From: Ehretia macrophylla
Taxonomy: Eukaryota > Streptophyta > Magnoliopsida > Boraginales > Ehretiaceae
Direction: 5' to 3'
Assembly (NCBI GenBank): GCA_037974665.1
Contig: CM075782.1
Coordinates: forward strand, 41,220,851 to 41,284,850
Length of the DNA: 64,000 nt
Shown: in pieces, positions 10,352-22,064 of the stretch
Position numbering within the stretch: position 1 is the stretch's first letter
Layout: each line of letters begins with the position of its first letter
Notes under the pieces: model-generated
The model's input: the letters and a program-made list of their open reading frames with translations, nothing else
The model's database searches: none
What the model was told of the DNA's origin: nothing
Program-made: the position numbers and the translations under genes

Positions 10352-10914
10352 AACGTTACGGAGGTTTGGAGTTTTCTTGGTCTAGTCGGCTATTATCGGA
10401 GGTTCGGGAAGGATTTCTCTAAGATTGCAGGACCACTTACAAAGCTCACTCAAAAGAAAACAAAGGTCGTGTGGGATGATAAGTGTGAGGACGACTTCCA
10501 ACAGTTGAAGAAAATATTGACTACCGCACATGTTCTTGCATTGCCTGAAGGGAGTCAAGGTTTTGTAATCTATAGCGATGCTTCGAAGGAAGGATTGGGT
10601 TGTGTGTTGATGAAAAATGGTAGAGTGATTACGTATGCCTCTAGGAAACCGAAGCTGTATGAATTGAACTACCTGACCTATGATTTGGAGTTAGCGGCTA
10701 TTGTGTTTGCATTCAAGAAATGGGGGCACTATCTGTGGGGTAACAAGTTCGAGCTGTTTACTGATCACAAGAGCTTGAAATACTTGTTCTCACAGAAAGA
10801 GTTGAATATGAGGCAAAGGCGGTGGATTGAGCTTTTGGATGATTATAACTGCACAATCAATTATGTGCCCGATAAAGCAAATGTAGTTGCAGATGCCTTA
10901 ACTAGGAAAGCAAG
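10352..10914 (+). pseudogene. RT connection and RNase H part of pol
   Basis: Begins with [14 protein letters not shown], the usual RT tail. RNase H follows: [47 protein letters not shown] and [11 protein letters not shown]. The four acidic residues expected of RNase H (Asp, Glu, Asp, Asp) are all present. No stop interrupts this segment. Confidence 0.92.
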
Positions 10915-11347
10915 CATGGAAAAACTGGAAGTCAAGGTGTTCTTGAAGATATCACCGCGGAGGGGACTGATTAAACATGGCAAGGGTGGAAAGTTGAGCC
11001 TGAGGTTTGTAGGACCATTTGAGATAATTGAGAAGGTTGGCAAATTGGCGTATCGCCTGGCACTACCCCAAAACCTCTGCAATATTCACGACGTCTTTCA
11101 TGTTTCGATGCTGCGGAAGTATCACCCTGATCCATCGCATATCTTGGAGCCAGAGCCGTTGCAGCTTCGGGAGAACCTATCTTATGAAGAGAAGCCCGTT
11201 CGGATCCTAGACCAGCAAGATCGGGAGTTGCGCAGCAAAACTATACTGATGGTGAAAGTGTTGTGGGATCATCATGGAGTTGAAGAAGTAACGTGGGAAA
11301 GGCAAGACCAGATGGAGCAACAATATCTAGCTTTATTTCAAAGGTAA
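10915..11347 (+). pseudogene. Integrase C-terminal GPF module and chromodomain-like tail
   Basis: Immediately after the RNase H end the frame enters [31 protein letters not shown] and [19 protein letters not shown], the GPY/F module that normally follows the integrase core. The tail [16 protein letters not shown] resembles the C-terminal chromodomain of plant chromoviruses; that assignment is from family knowledge. The HHCC zinc domain and DDE core are missing, so there was an in-frame deletion at about 10915-10935. The frame ends with TAA at 11345-11347. Confidence 0.9.
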
Positions 11348-11351
11348 TATT

Positions 11352-11387
11352 GAATTTCGGGACGAAATTCTTTTAAGGAGGGGAAGA
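11352..11387 (+). promoter_or_regulatory. Inverted repeat and polypurine tract before the 3' LTR
   Basis: GAATTTCGGGACGAAATTC (11352-11370) has arms GAATTTCG and CGAAATTC around GGA. It is followed by TTTTAAGGAGGGGAAGA (11371-11387) and then the LTR start TGTGAGG. The purine tract is the expected primer for plus-strand synthesis. The same block precedes the LARD 3' LTR at 43276. Confidence 0.88.
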
Positions 11388-14300
11388 TGTGAGGCCCGAC
11401 CTTGATTTTCGTGCGATACCTTGTTTCGTGTGCCCTAACCTAGATTTGCGTGCCTTGACCTAGGTTTAAGAATTGTGTTTCGTTTTGTGTGCCTTGCATT
11501 GAATTACGTGCATTCATTTAGGGTTGCGTGTGTTTACTTGAAAAAGTGCATTCATCTTGTAGTTCGTGCCTTACCTCGTAGTACGTGCCCGAAACCTAGA
11601 AAAGTGTGCCCACACGTTAATCAAGAAAGCATCTTACACAAAGCACTAGGTCATTAATTAATCCTACAAATCCCACTAACTAATATTAAATTACTAATTC
11701 AACCCACTAGAAGATGAAATTGCACCAAAAGCTAGACATTCTCATTCTTTATTCCTTATTCTTTTGCACTTTCCAAACACACAATTAAATAATGCTCAAA
11801 AGATGACAAAGATTCAGATTTTTCAAGCCTTGGCCAACCACCTTGTGTGCCTTGTGATTGCTTTGCATAATTCAAATCTTATTCCCAAACATTCTATGAC
11901 AAAAAGCAATAAATAAAAAAATTAACTCAAACCCTCCTCAAAGCTCTAATTCTTGACACAAAGCTCCTTGCCCATGCTAGACATTTCAAAAATCATGCTT
12001 CTTGAAGACACAAATCTGAAATTTGTATACCCAAGGCCGACACATGCTTCAACATTTGCAAGGCTTTCATTTTTCTTTCATTTCTCTCATCTCCCTCTCA
12101 TTCTTCTCTCTCTCTCTCGGCTTTGGCTGAGTTTCTACACTCCATAGCTCATCTTCATCACTCCATGATTCATCAAGGCAAGCAAGAAGCTAGGGAGCTC
12201 GACTAAGCAAGCTAGGTTGCAAGAAACACACATGCAAGCTCTTTGAATCTCCATTTCGGCTTAGGTGAGTTTGCTTGCTTCCATTTCTTTTCTTCTTGTT
12301 CTAACCACATGCACCTACTAAGAGCTTGATCACTAAGCTAGGAAAAATAGAGAAAATCGAGTGGTGTCTCGGCTAAGCAAGGAAGAAGATCAACTTTGTG
12401 CTTCACCAAGAGTCTTGTGTACCTTCTTGTTGTTTTGCTAAGGTGAGGGCTAGAACTTCTTGAAAAACTTTCAAAAAACCACATGCATGCTCTTAAATGT
12501 TTATCTTTGCTTCTGGACTTGAGATATATGTGTGTTCATGAGCTTTTATAAACATGCATGACAAGATTTTGGGCTAGAATGTGATGATAGATGAAATTGT
12601 GCATGTGACAGCTTTCTGTCTTGTTGGTGCCAGGTGATTTTGACTAGGTAAATGATGATGAAAATGCGTTCAAATTGGAAGGTAACTAGTTTTATCAGTT
12701 CTAAACATTTTTCACAGAAATAGGACAAAGCTAATTTGGACTCTAAGGTCCTAAAAATGGCAAATTATTAAAATGTGTCCAAATCTGGAAAGTCTGAAAA
12801 AATGAAGCAGGTTTTGGCAGATACACTGACCTTGTGGAACGAATCAGGTTTGACTTAGTAAATGATATCCAAAATGCATGATATTGGGTGTGCAGCTATA
12901 TTTTTCGGTTTTGGACTTTTTTGTTAGAAATGAACTAAGGCTAAATCTGATCCTAAAGCCCTAAAAATGACAAGTATTGAAATGTGTGCAAATCTAGATA
13001 GTTTTGTGCAGTTTCACTATTTTGGCTATAACTATTGAACCCGAACTCCAAATGATGCGAGGTTTGTTTCTGAATTTAGTTCACTTATTAAGATTTAATT
13101 TGACATCTTATTCACTGGAATTGGGGATTGTTTTCTTGTCTTAATGATTGTGAGAAAACAGTCCATTGCAGTGAGGGTTTCACTTAGTGATATGCTTAGA
13201 AGAATTATTGTAGCTTCTCTCATTGTATTAAATGCTTGAGATTGTAGCATTGAGATGTTGTGTGGACTGTTTTGAATACTTGAGGGTGTATGAACTAATC
13301 AATGCGGGGCTTGATTTTGATTTCGAGATGACTTGGGGCTTAATCGCACGGGTAAGCACGAATTGGAACCCTAGTAACTAGGTGAATTTGCTAAGTGTTG
13401 ATCCTTTGGATGTTGTGTTCGATTATGTGTTTAGTAGGCTGCCCGTAGTTGCCCTTGTAGCCCTAAATATGATTTCGATGATTTCATGTTGATAAGTAGG
13501 CTTTTCTTGCACCCAGTCCCACGTAGATGCCGTTGCATGATGAATAATATTATTATTTGATTACGTGAACTTTGAAATGAGTTATATGACTTGATTTACG
13601 TGCGTTACATGGCTGCCCATTTAATGTTCATATAACTCCATGTACCTTTCAAGTGAAATTGCCTGTCATATCGTGCCTTGCTTGTTTACTTGTCAATGTG
13701 CAATCTTATGACTGTTCGGAGGCAACCTACTTTGTTGACCTCCAAATGTGATATATTAAATGTCATAAATGTTCATTGCATACAAGGTTGCAACCTTTCA
13801 TTCTGGCGTGGTAGCGTTCACGCACACCGGGGCGGCATCGGGCTTGCCGGTGCAACCGTGACTACCATTGTCCAATTCCCTCTCTCGCTTTGGGGCTAGA
13901 CTTCCTCGGAGAGTTGGGTCGTAGGATTTCGGGGTACATCTGGAGTACACCCATTTGGCGTGATAAGGGGATGATTTGAAGTTGGCCGCAACAACTGATA
14001 CTGGAAATGAACTGGGACCAAAAGCTCACCGTATCATTTTCACTATGTGTATAAGTACTCTCGCTTGGTTCCTAGAGGACCTCAGGGAGGAAAGACGGGT
14101 AATTGTGCTCCTTTACTTTTATATTATTGTTGTGTACTTATTTGTGACATATTCATGCTTGTAAAAAGGGTTTTCATAAGTTGAACCGGAAAATGAGTTT
14201 CAAACCTATTTCTCGTTCCCCCTCGCTGAGTTCATAAGAACTCACCCTCTTTTATCATCTCAGGTGAAGAAGACCAAGAATAGGTACCCGAGGACGACGT

Positions 14301-14940
14301 GCCCAATAATGATTCCTTGGAATGATTGCCTGTCCTACGTGCTTTGCTTGATTATGGCCATTTGTGAACACTATGCTGCTTGAAGACTATTTCTTTTCAT
14401 GTTGCCTGATGTTTGTAATGTAAAAGACCCTCGTTGTAATTTGGGGTCTAATTTTGGCTTGTACTGATAATAACTAGACAGACACTACTATGGTCATTTT
14501 GCTATCGTTACTGGTTAGTATCTATCATAGGATTATGAAGTATCAGGTAAGGACTAAGTAAAATGAACCTATCCAATCTTAAGCAGGTACCCATTGTTAA
14601 GCTAAGATCAACAGGTACTTTTGTAACGAGGATTAACAAACAAACGAGACATAGTATCATGCTAGGTTATTAATCAAACGAGACATCAAGATAACTAGTA
14701 GGCGTTTCAATTGATGGTAAATAGTAATCTTAGTTGGAAGTGCAATTTGAGGCGTCTAGAGAACTAGGTCAAACTAAAGAGCCCAATTATAGCTGTTATG
14801 CTGCCGGTTTTTCGAAAAAACTGTGGAGTCTAGGCTAAAAGTTAAGTGTTAAAATTTCATGAACGATTATGTACGAGACATGACTTGAATGTTTAGATCA
14901 CACATTAGTCTAACCTTATAGGCCGGGTTGGGGCGTGACA
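11388..14940 (+). repeat. 3' LTR of gypsy element, complete
   Basis: 3,553 bp from TGTGAGGCCCGACC to GGGGCGTGACA. The first 300 bp or so is a degenerate series of ACGTGC-type motifs. CT-rich tracts lie near 12100. A TATA-like TGTATAAGTACTC is at about 14047. After 14940 the sequence continues in the 3' end of a 5S gene. Confidence 0.92.
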
Positions 14941-15361
14941 GCACCCCCGTTTTCGTTTTGCATTTTTTGCCCCGTTCAGGCTTGCCAAGATGCTTTTTCT
15001 GACACATTTCTATTACTGAGTCCCACAACAACTTGGGTAAGATAGCTTTGCTTCACGTAGAGGCTGGGCCCACAAAATGAGGGCGTTGGGCCTGTGATCA
15101 GGTCTCCGTCGCTCCGGTGCCCATAACTTTTGATCCGTAAGGAATTATGCAACGCACAGCATAACATTAGGAAGGTCTCCGAAAGCTCTACGACGGGGGC
15201 AGCAAACTTGCTCGGTTGTGTCTATTTTTGAAGCCCAAAATCGAACGCTTTCATCAGTTTTGGTCCACTTTTCTTCTTCTTGCGCTGTTTCTTCGTCCTT
15301 GATCGTTCGTCGGGAGTCGCGTAAAAGACGACAAATCAGGGCTTTTCGCACTCAACATGAC

Positions 15362-15480
15362 GGGTGCGATCATACCAGCAGTAATACATCGAATCCCATC
15401 AAATCTCCGAAGTTAAGCGTGCTTGGGAGAGAGTAGTACAAGGATGGGTAACCCTCAGGGAAGTCTTCGCGTTGCACCTC
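15362..15480 (+). rRNA. 5S rRNA-like copy 9
   Basis: Full length with an intact A-box (AAGTTAAGCGTGCTTGGG). The upstream TATA-like site reads AAATCA instead of AAATAA, and the gene ends GTTGCACCTC. Confidence 0.86.
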
Positions 15481-15894
15481 CCTTTTCGTTTTGCATTTTT
15501 TGCCCCGTTCAGGTTTGCCAAGATGCTTTATCTGTCAAATTTCTATTACTGAGTCCCACGGCATCTTGGGCAAGACAACTTCGCTTCGCGTAGAGGATAG
15601 GCCCGCAAACTGAAGGCGTGGGGACTGTGACCAAGTCTCCATTGCTCCGGTGCGCTTAACTTTTGATCCATAAGGAGTTATGTGGCGCACAGCATACCGT
15701 TGGAAAGCTCTCCGAGAGCTCTACGACGGGAGCAGCAAGCCTGCTCAGCTGGGCCTATTTTTGGTGCCCAAAATCGAATATTTTCATCAGTTTTGGGCAG
15801 CTTTTCTTCTTTTTACGCTTCTTCTTTGTCCCTGATCGTTCGTCGGGAGCCGCGAAAAGGATGACAAATAAGGGATTTGCGCAATCAACATGAC

Positions 15895-16013
15895 AGGTAC
15901 GATCATACCCACAGTAATGCACCGGATCCCATTAGATCTCCGAAGTTAAGTGTGCTTGGGTGAGAGTAAGATTTGGATGGGTAACCCCCAGGGAAATCCT
16001 TGTGTTGCAGCCC
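15895..16013 (+). rRNA. 5S rRNA-like copy 10
   Basis: Full length. The intermediate element is altered to GAGAGTAAGATTTGGATGGG. The A-box has AAGTTAAGTGTGC. Confidence 0.83.
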
Positions 16014-16426
16014 CCTTTTCGTTTTGAATTTTTTGCTCGGTTCAGGCTTGCCAAGATGCTTTATCCGTCATATTTCTATTACCGAGTCCCATGGCATTGT
16101 GGGCAAGATAACTTCGCTTCGCGTAGAGGCTGGGCTCGCAAACTAAAGGCGTGGGGCTTATGACCAGGTCTCCGTCGCTCCATTGCCCATAACTTTTGAT
16201 TCGTAAGGAGTTATACAACGCACAACATACCGTTTGAAAGCTCTCCGAGGGCTCTACGATGGGGGTAGCAAGCCTACTCGGATGAGCCTATTTTCGGAGC
16301 CTAAAATCTAACGTTTTCATCAGTTTCAGGCCACTTTCTTCTCTTTGTGCTGTTTCTTCGTCGCTGATCGTTCGTCGGGAGTCGCGGAAAGGACGACAAA
16401 TAAGGGCTTTGCGCACTCAACATGAC

Positions 16427-16545
16427 GGGTGCGATCATACTAGCCGTAATGCACCGGATTCCATCAAATCTCCAAAGTTAAGTGTGCTTGGGAGAGAATA
16501 GTACTAGGATAGGTGACCCCCAGGGTAGTCCTCGTGTTGTACCCC
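16427..16545 (+). rRNA. 5S rRNA-like copy 11
   Basis: Full length. Changes include CCAAAGTTAAGTGTGC in the A-box and GTTGTACCCC at the end. Confidence 0.85.
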
Positions 16546-16961
16546 GCTTTTCGTTTTGAATTTTTTGCCCCGTTCAAGTTGCCAAGATGTTTTATCCGTC
16601 ACATTTCTATTACCGAGTCCCACGACATCTTGGGCAAGACAACTTCACTTCACGAAGAGGCTGGGCTTGTAAACCGAGGGTGTAGGGCCTGTGACCAAGT
16701 CTCCGTCGTTCCGGTGACCATAACTTTTCATCCGTATGGACTTACGCGGCGCACAACATACCGTTAAAAAGCTCTCCGAGAGCTCTATAACGGGGGTAGC
16801 AAGCCTGCTCAGCTGCGCTTGCTTTTGGAGCCCAAAATTGAACATTCTCATCTGTTATGGGCCACTTTTCTTTTTTTTTTTGCACTGTTTCTTCGTCCCT
16901 AATCATTCGTCGGGAGCCGCGAAAAGGACGACAAATAAGGGCTTTGTGCACTCAACATAAC

Positions 16962-17080
16962 GGCTGCGATCATACTAGCTGTAATGCACCGGATCCCATT
17001 AGATCTCCGAAGTTGAGCGTGCTTAGTTATGAGTAGTACTAGGATGGGTGACCCTCAGGGAAATCCTTGTGTTGCACCCC
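16962..17080 (+). rRNA. 5S rRNA-like copy 12
   Basis: Full length. It starts GGCTGCGATC, and the segment after the A-box is changed to TTAGTTATGAGTAGTAC. Confidence 0.83.
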
Positions 17081-17491
17081 CTTTTCGTTTTGCATATTTT
17101 TCCTCCTTTAAGCTTGCCAAGATGATTTATCCGTCACATTTCTATTACCGAGTCCCATAACATCTTGGGCAAGACAACTTCACTTTGTGTAGAGGTTGGG
17201 CCCGCAAACTGAGGGAGTGGGGCTTGTGACCAGGTCTCTATCTCTCCGTTGCCCATAACTTTTGATCTGAAAGGAGTTATGCATTGCATAGCATACCGTT
17301 GAAAGCTTTCCTAGAGCTCCACGACGAAGGCAGCAAACTGCTCGGCTGCACCTATTTTTGGAGCCCAAAATTGTACATTTTCATCAATTTTGGACCACTT
17401 TTCTTCTTTTTGCGCTGTTTCTTTGTCCCAGATTGTTTGTCGGGAGTCGCGAAAAGGACGACAAATAAGGGCTTTGTGCACTCAACATGAC

Positions 17492-17610
17492 AGGTGTGAT
17501 CATACTAGCAGTAATACATCGGATCCCATTAGATCTCCGAAGTTGAGCGTGCTTAGTGAGAGTAGTACTAGGATAGGTGACCCTCAGGGAAGTCCATGTG
17601 TTGCACCCCC
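17492..17610 (+). rRNA. 5S rRNA-like copy 13
   Basis: Full length. The A-box is AAGTTGAGCGTGCTTAGTG, a TTGAGC variant shared with copies 12 and 14, which points to local descent. Confidence 0.84.
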
Positions 17611-18023
17611 CCTTTTCGTTTTGCATATTTTGCCTCCTTCGGGCTTACCAAGATGTTTTATTCGTCACATTTCTATTATCGAGTCCCACGACATCTTGGG
17701 CAAGACAACTTCACTTTGCGTAGAGGTTGGGCCTACAAACCGAGGGCGTGGGGCCTGTTACTAGTCCTCCGTCGCTCCAGTGCCCATAACTTTTGATCCG
17801 TAACGAGTTATGCAACGCACAGCATGCAGTTGGAAAGCTCTCCTAGAGCTCCACGACGAAGGCAGCAAACCTGCTCGGCTGCACCTATTTTTGGAGCCCA
17901 AAATTGAACATTTTTTTCAGTTTTGGACCACTTTTTTTCTTTTTGCACTATTTCTTCATCCCAGATCGTTTGTCGGGAGTCGCGAAAGGATGACAAATAA
18001 GGGCTTTGCGCACTCAACATGAC

Positions 18024-18145
18024 GTGTGCGATCATACCAGCAGTAATACATTGGATCCCATCAAATCTCCGAAGTTGAGCGTGCTTAGGTGAGGGTAGTA
18101 CTAGTAGGATGGGTGACCCTCAGGGAAGTCCTTGTGTTGCACCCC
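18024..18145 (+). rRNA. 5S rRNA-like copy 14
   Basis: Slightly long. TAGTACTAGTAGGATGGG contains an extra TAG between the intermediate element and the C-box, which would shift their spacing by 3 bp. Confidence 0.83.
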
Positions 18146-18500
18146 CCCTTTTCGTTTTGCATATTTTGCCTCCTTCAAGTTTGCCAAGATGCTTTATCCG
18201 TCACATTTCTATTGTCGAGTCCCATGGCATCTTGGGCAAGACAACTTTGCTTTGCGTAGAGGTTGGGCCCGCAAACTGAGGGCGTGGGGCCTTTGACCAG
18301 GTCTCCGTCGCTCCAATACACATAATTTTTGATCCGTAAGGAGTGATGCGATGCACAACATACTGTTGGAAAGCTCTCCGAGATATTTACGACGAGGGTA
18401 GCACGCCTACTCGGCTGCGCCTATTTTTAGAGCCTAAAATCTAACGTTTTCATCAGTTTCAGGCCATTTCTCATCTTTTTGCGCTGTTTCTTCGTCCCTG

Positions 18501-18580
18501 ATCTCCGAAGTTAAGTGTGCTTGGGAGAGAATAGTACTAGGATAGGTGACACCCAAGGAAGTCCTCGTGTTGCACCCTCC
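18501..18580 (+). pseudogene. 5S rRNA pseudogene copy 15, 5' half deleted
   Basis: The spacer text CGTCCCTGATC runs straight into TCCGAAGTTAAGTGTGC of the 5S gene. GATC occurs at both original positions (CCTGATCG in the spacer and CAGATCTCC in the gene), so about 100 bp including the TATA-like site and the first 45 or so bases of the gene were lost at a 4-bp match. Confidence 0.87.
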
Positions 18581-18636
18581 TTTTCGTTTTAAATTTTTTG
18601 CCCCGTTCAGGCTTGCCAAGATGTTTTATCTGTCAC

Positions 18637-21053
18637 TGTCACGCCCCAACTCGACCCCACCTATAATCAGTCAGGACGCAACGGAATTTCGGTAGCATAA
18701 CGACAGTAATAGATTTCCGAGGTTCTTAACCAACCTCATAAAACATCATAAATCCAGCAATTCCTCAATACAAACAACAACATACAACACAACCATATTG
18801 TACAATTAACCATCCTCGTTATACGCCTCCGTTCCAACATGACATACAATACCTCAACCTTATCATACATTTCAAAAATAAGTTGAGACACAACTACAAC
18901 TTAACCATAGACAAAAGAAAGCCACTAAGTTAACATCGTTTGGATCATCATCTTTCAACATCTATTACAATAAGAACCATAAAGCATATAAAAGTCTATT
19001 AAGCTAATATACATGACATTAAACAACATATAATCATGGATAAGACTCGGGAACATATGACTCGTCCACGTAAGGCACATTTTCCTCCTCAGGAGGCACG
19101 TACCCGTAATCCGGCTCTGCAACACCTGTAAGCATGCAATAATAGAGAGTGAGCTTATATACATAAGCCCAGTGAGGATCCGATAGATCTCGACAGTATT
19201 CACTACGCTCCTTGGATTTAGTCCTTTGAGCAAGTAAACACACAACAACAATAATAACATTATCATCACATAACTATATAACCATTCATTAAAGGATACT
19301 CTATTTGGTGTAGCTCCACACGCCATCACGATCTCAACCGTTCTTCTTATAACTCCCCATTACTCACGCACCCGAGGTACCTCACTAGCCCCTCCCTCCA
19401 TGACACCTCCGTCATGCGAGCAGTAGCTATGGCAGTCATGCCGTTATCAACCCGACAGCCCGACGCTGCCCGAGAGGTGGCACACACATACCAAGACTCC
19501 ATAATCATCAATCATCAATCAATCATCAATCAATCAATTGGGAGATCAGCAACAAAAGTGCCCAATTCCCGAACTCAATAATAATCAATCAATAACATCA
19601 ATATAACATCAATATTAAATTAAACAACAAACAACGTAGTTAGATGACAAAGTAGGCCATCTAACCGGACATGCATAATATACATAATTAAACTCTAAAT
19701 TACTCATCAACAACTCACCATTCATCACTCGAACACTACCCAACCATCTAAAGGCATCGTTCAAGAAATTAAAGAATGACAACCTAAACTTCTAAAATTC
19801 ATAACTTACAATCTACTAATCCAAACATTGCCAAATCAGTTTCTATCACTCACCCATTCAACCGATTACATTAGCCCTCTCGGAAATCCACCACAACACC
19901 TCCAAATCATGCCCGATAACCCTAAAACCCTAAGATGTCTTGGCTGGATTTTCCGGATTTTCACACGAACAATGTAATCGAAAATTCGGCATTACAACGG
20001 CGCTAACACGTAATTATCAAGTATTTAGAAATTGACGGCAATCGATTTTGATCAACACAACTCATTTAATTCAACTTTGAACATTTTAATCAAAATTAAA
20101 TACCTGGAAAATAAAAATTATGCTACATCCGACAGAAATTCGTAGTATTAGTATATAACGATCCCTAGCATGCAAGGAGCAATAATCTATCATCAGATTT
20201 CAATTCTAACGGTTCAATCTTCATTTATACGCAAAAACATAAAAATGACATTTTGAGATCTAGAATTTTTCTCTCACCTTTGATGCGATATAAGCCTAGG
20301 AATGCGTGCTATGCGTGCCCAACAAGCAGAATCCAAGTCGGTGCGAAGTTTCACGGACAAAAACTAGGTTTTTCTTTGAAAAATTGGATTGAAAAGCTTT
20401 GAAATTTCTTTTCTTTTTCTCTCCTCCTTCTCACGGCAATGTGTGTGTTTGTGGAGTGTGTTTTGTGTTGTGTGAGTGTGTGTTGATGACAAGAAGTATT
20501 TAAAAGCTTGGTCAAATAAAAAAAATTGCAAAGTCAAAGTAGTTTAAGTTAATATTTTTGTGTTTTAATGACTTTAAACTCATTTTATTGCTCACCAAGC
20601 TCAAAATAATTATGCAACCCCCAAAATATCTCAAGTGGATTATTTTTAGGTGACAAGAAGTTTTACAATCCAACAATTTCACCCGAATCGGCTTAAAACT
20701 CGATTTTCGCAAAAGTCGGAGGAAAAACCCTAATAAATTCTTAAGCCGATTTTAAAACCGTTTTCATCAAACGCAGGTCTATTAAAGTTCGTGGACTAGG
20801 TCTAGAAGGGTTAAAAAGACCAGTTTCAAAATTTTAGCGGACATGTTTCGAAAACACTATTCACTGAAAATCGACGATAAAATTTCTGACTCCGTTTTTG
20901 ATGAAAATTTTATGAATGCACATTTAGCACGTATTAGGAGTATTGACATCAAAATTATAACTTTCTAGGTCCTATAGCACATAAACAGATCACATGCACA
21001 CAAAATGAGGTATAGCACGTAAAACGAGATAAGCAGGAAAGTGGGGTTTCATA
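18637..21053 (-). mobile_element. Solo LTR, 2.4 kb, minus strand
   Basis: Starts TGTCACGCCCCAAC and ends GGGTTTCATA, with a perfect 5-bp duplication GTCAC at 18632-18636 and 21054-21058. On the minus strand it therefore begins TATGAAACC (the usual TG is TA) and ends GGGGCGTGACA. No coding domain, primer site or second LTR is visible. Its minus-strand start has CGTGCTATACCTC-type motifs like those opening the 3.5-kb LTRs, suggesting a related but shorter family. A run of AATCATCAATC repeats lies near 19507-19545. Confidence 0.85.
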
Positions 21054-21415
21054 GTCACATTTCTATTACCCAGTCCCACGGCATCTTGGGCAAGACAACT
21101 TCGCTTCACGTTGAGGCTGGGCCCGCAAACCGAGGGTGTGGGGCCTGTAACCAGGTCTCTGTTGTTCCGGTGACCATAACTTTTCATCCATATTGAGTTA
21201 CGCCGCGCACAGCATACTGTTGGAAAGCTCTCCGAGAGCTCTACGATGAGGGTGGCAAGCCTGCTCAACTGCGCCTGTTTTTGGAGCCCAAAATTGAACA
21301 TTTTCATGAGTTACGGGCTACTCTTCTTTTTTTTTGCGCTATTTCTTCGTCCCTGATCATTTGTCAGGAGCCGCGAAAAGGACGACAAATAAGGGCTTTG
21401 CACTCTTAACATGAC

Positions 21416-21534
21416 AGGTGCGATCATACTAGCTGTAATGCACCGGATCCCATTAGAACTCCAAAGTTCAGCGTGCTTGGGCGAGAGTAGTACTAGGATG
21501 GGAGACCGCCTGGGAAGTCCTCGTGTTGCACGCC
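21416..21534 (+). rRNA. 5S rRNA-like copy 16, canonical-type haplotype
   Basis: Full length. It carries AGAACTCC, GGGCGAGAGTAG and CGCCTGGGAAG together, states I associate with ordinary plant 5S rRNA, whereas most copies here have AGATCTCC, GGGAGAGAGTAG and CTCAGGGAAG. The A-box has one change, AAGTTCAGCGTGC. Confidence 0.88.
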
Positions 21535-21945
21535 CCTTTTCATTTTATTTTTTTGCCACGTTCAGGCTTGCCAAGATGCTTTATCTGTTTCATTTCTATT
21601 ACCGAGTCCCACAACATCTTGGGCAAGACAACTTCACTTCGCGTAGAGGCTGGGCCCGCAAACAGAGGACATAGGGCTAGTGACTAGGTCTCCGTCGCTC
21701 TGGTGCCCATAACTTTTGATCCGCAAGAATTTATACAGCGCACAGCATACCGTTTGAAAGCTCTCCAAGGGCTCTACGATGGAGTCATTAAGCCTACTTG
21801 GCTTCGCTTGTTTTTGGAGTCCAAAATCGAATGTTTTCATCAGTTTCGGGCCACTTCTCTTCTTTTTGCGCATTTTCTTCGTCCCTGATCACTCGTAAGG
21901 AGCCGCAAAAAGGACGACAAATAATGGCTTTGCACTCAACATGAC

Positions 21946-22064
21946 GGGTGTGATCATACCAGTAGTAATGCACCGGATCCCATCAGATCTCCGAAGTTAG
22001 GCGTGCTTGGGAGAGAGTAGTACTAAGATGGATGACCCTCAGGGAAGTCCTCGTGTTGCACCAC
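21946..22064 (+). rRNA. 5S rRNA-like copy 17
   Basis: Full length. The A-box reads AAGTTAGGCGTGC and the C-box GATGGATGACC. The upstream site is AAATAATGG. Confidence 0.86.

Larger units (their letters stand above)
7940..11347 (+). pseudogene. gag-pol polyprotein, one frame with five stops and no integrase core
   Basis: The whole region reads in one frame (frame 2) from ATG 7940 to TAA 11345-11347, with no frameshift seen. In-frame stops lie at 8453 (TAG), 8714 (TAG), 8726 (TAG), 9527 (TAA) and 10349 (TAA). Each could come from a CAG or CAA glutamine codon by a C to T change. Domains in order: gag, two zinc knuckles, aspartic protease, reverse transcriptase, RNase H, then directly the integrase C-terminal GPF module and a chromodomain-like tail. 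The integrase zinc-binding and DDE catalytic parts are absent. A single gag-pol frame of usual length would be several hundred residues longer. Confidence 0.93.
4281..14940 (+). mobile_element. Ty3/gypsy chromovirus-like LTR retrotransposon, decayed
   Basis: Order of parts: truncated 5' LTR (4281-7669), primer-binding site (7684), leader, one gag-pol frame (7940-11347), polypurine tract (about 11372) and complete 3' LTR (11388-14940). The RT-RNaseH-integrase order marks Ty3/gypsy. The long LTRs and a C-terminal chromodomain-like tail suggest the Tekay/Del chromovirus group, inferred from memory of family features. The first 1.1 kb of the 5' LTR is missing. No target duplication can be found because the left flank is spacer while the right flank resumes at the 3' end of a 5S gene (GCACCCCC). 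Five stop codons and loss of the integrase core make it non-autonomous. Confidence 0.92.
14941..18636 (+). repeat. 5S rDNA tandem array, segment B
   Basis: Starts with the last bases of a 5S gene (GCACCCCC, 14941-14948) and its spacer. Six full-length copies follow at 15362, 15895, 16427, 16962, 17492 and 18024, and a truncated one at 18501. It ends at GTCAC (18632-18636), the left target duplication of a solo LTR. Spacing is again 530-535 bp except around the truncated copy. Confidence 0.93.

Noticed and set aside
18955..19329. 124-codon minus-strand ORF in the 2.4-kb LTR
   Set aside because: Low-complexity hydrophobic translation with no recognisable domain, inside a solo LTR.
19500..19560. 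Short direct repeats AATCATCAATC as a CRISPR-like array
   Set aside because: Simple low-complexity microsatellite in a plant LTR; no spacers and no cas genes.
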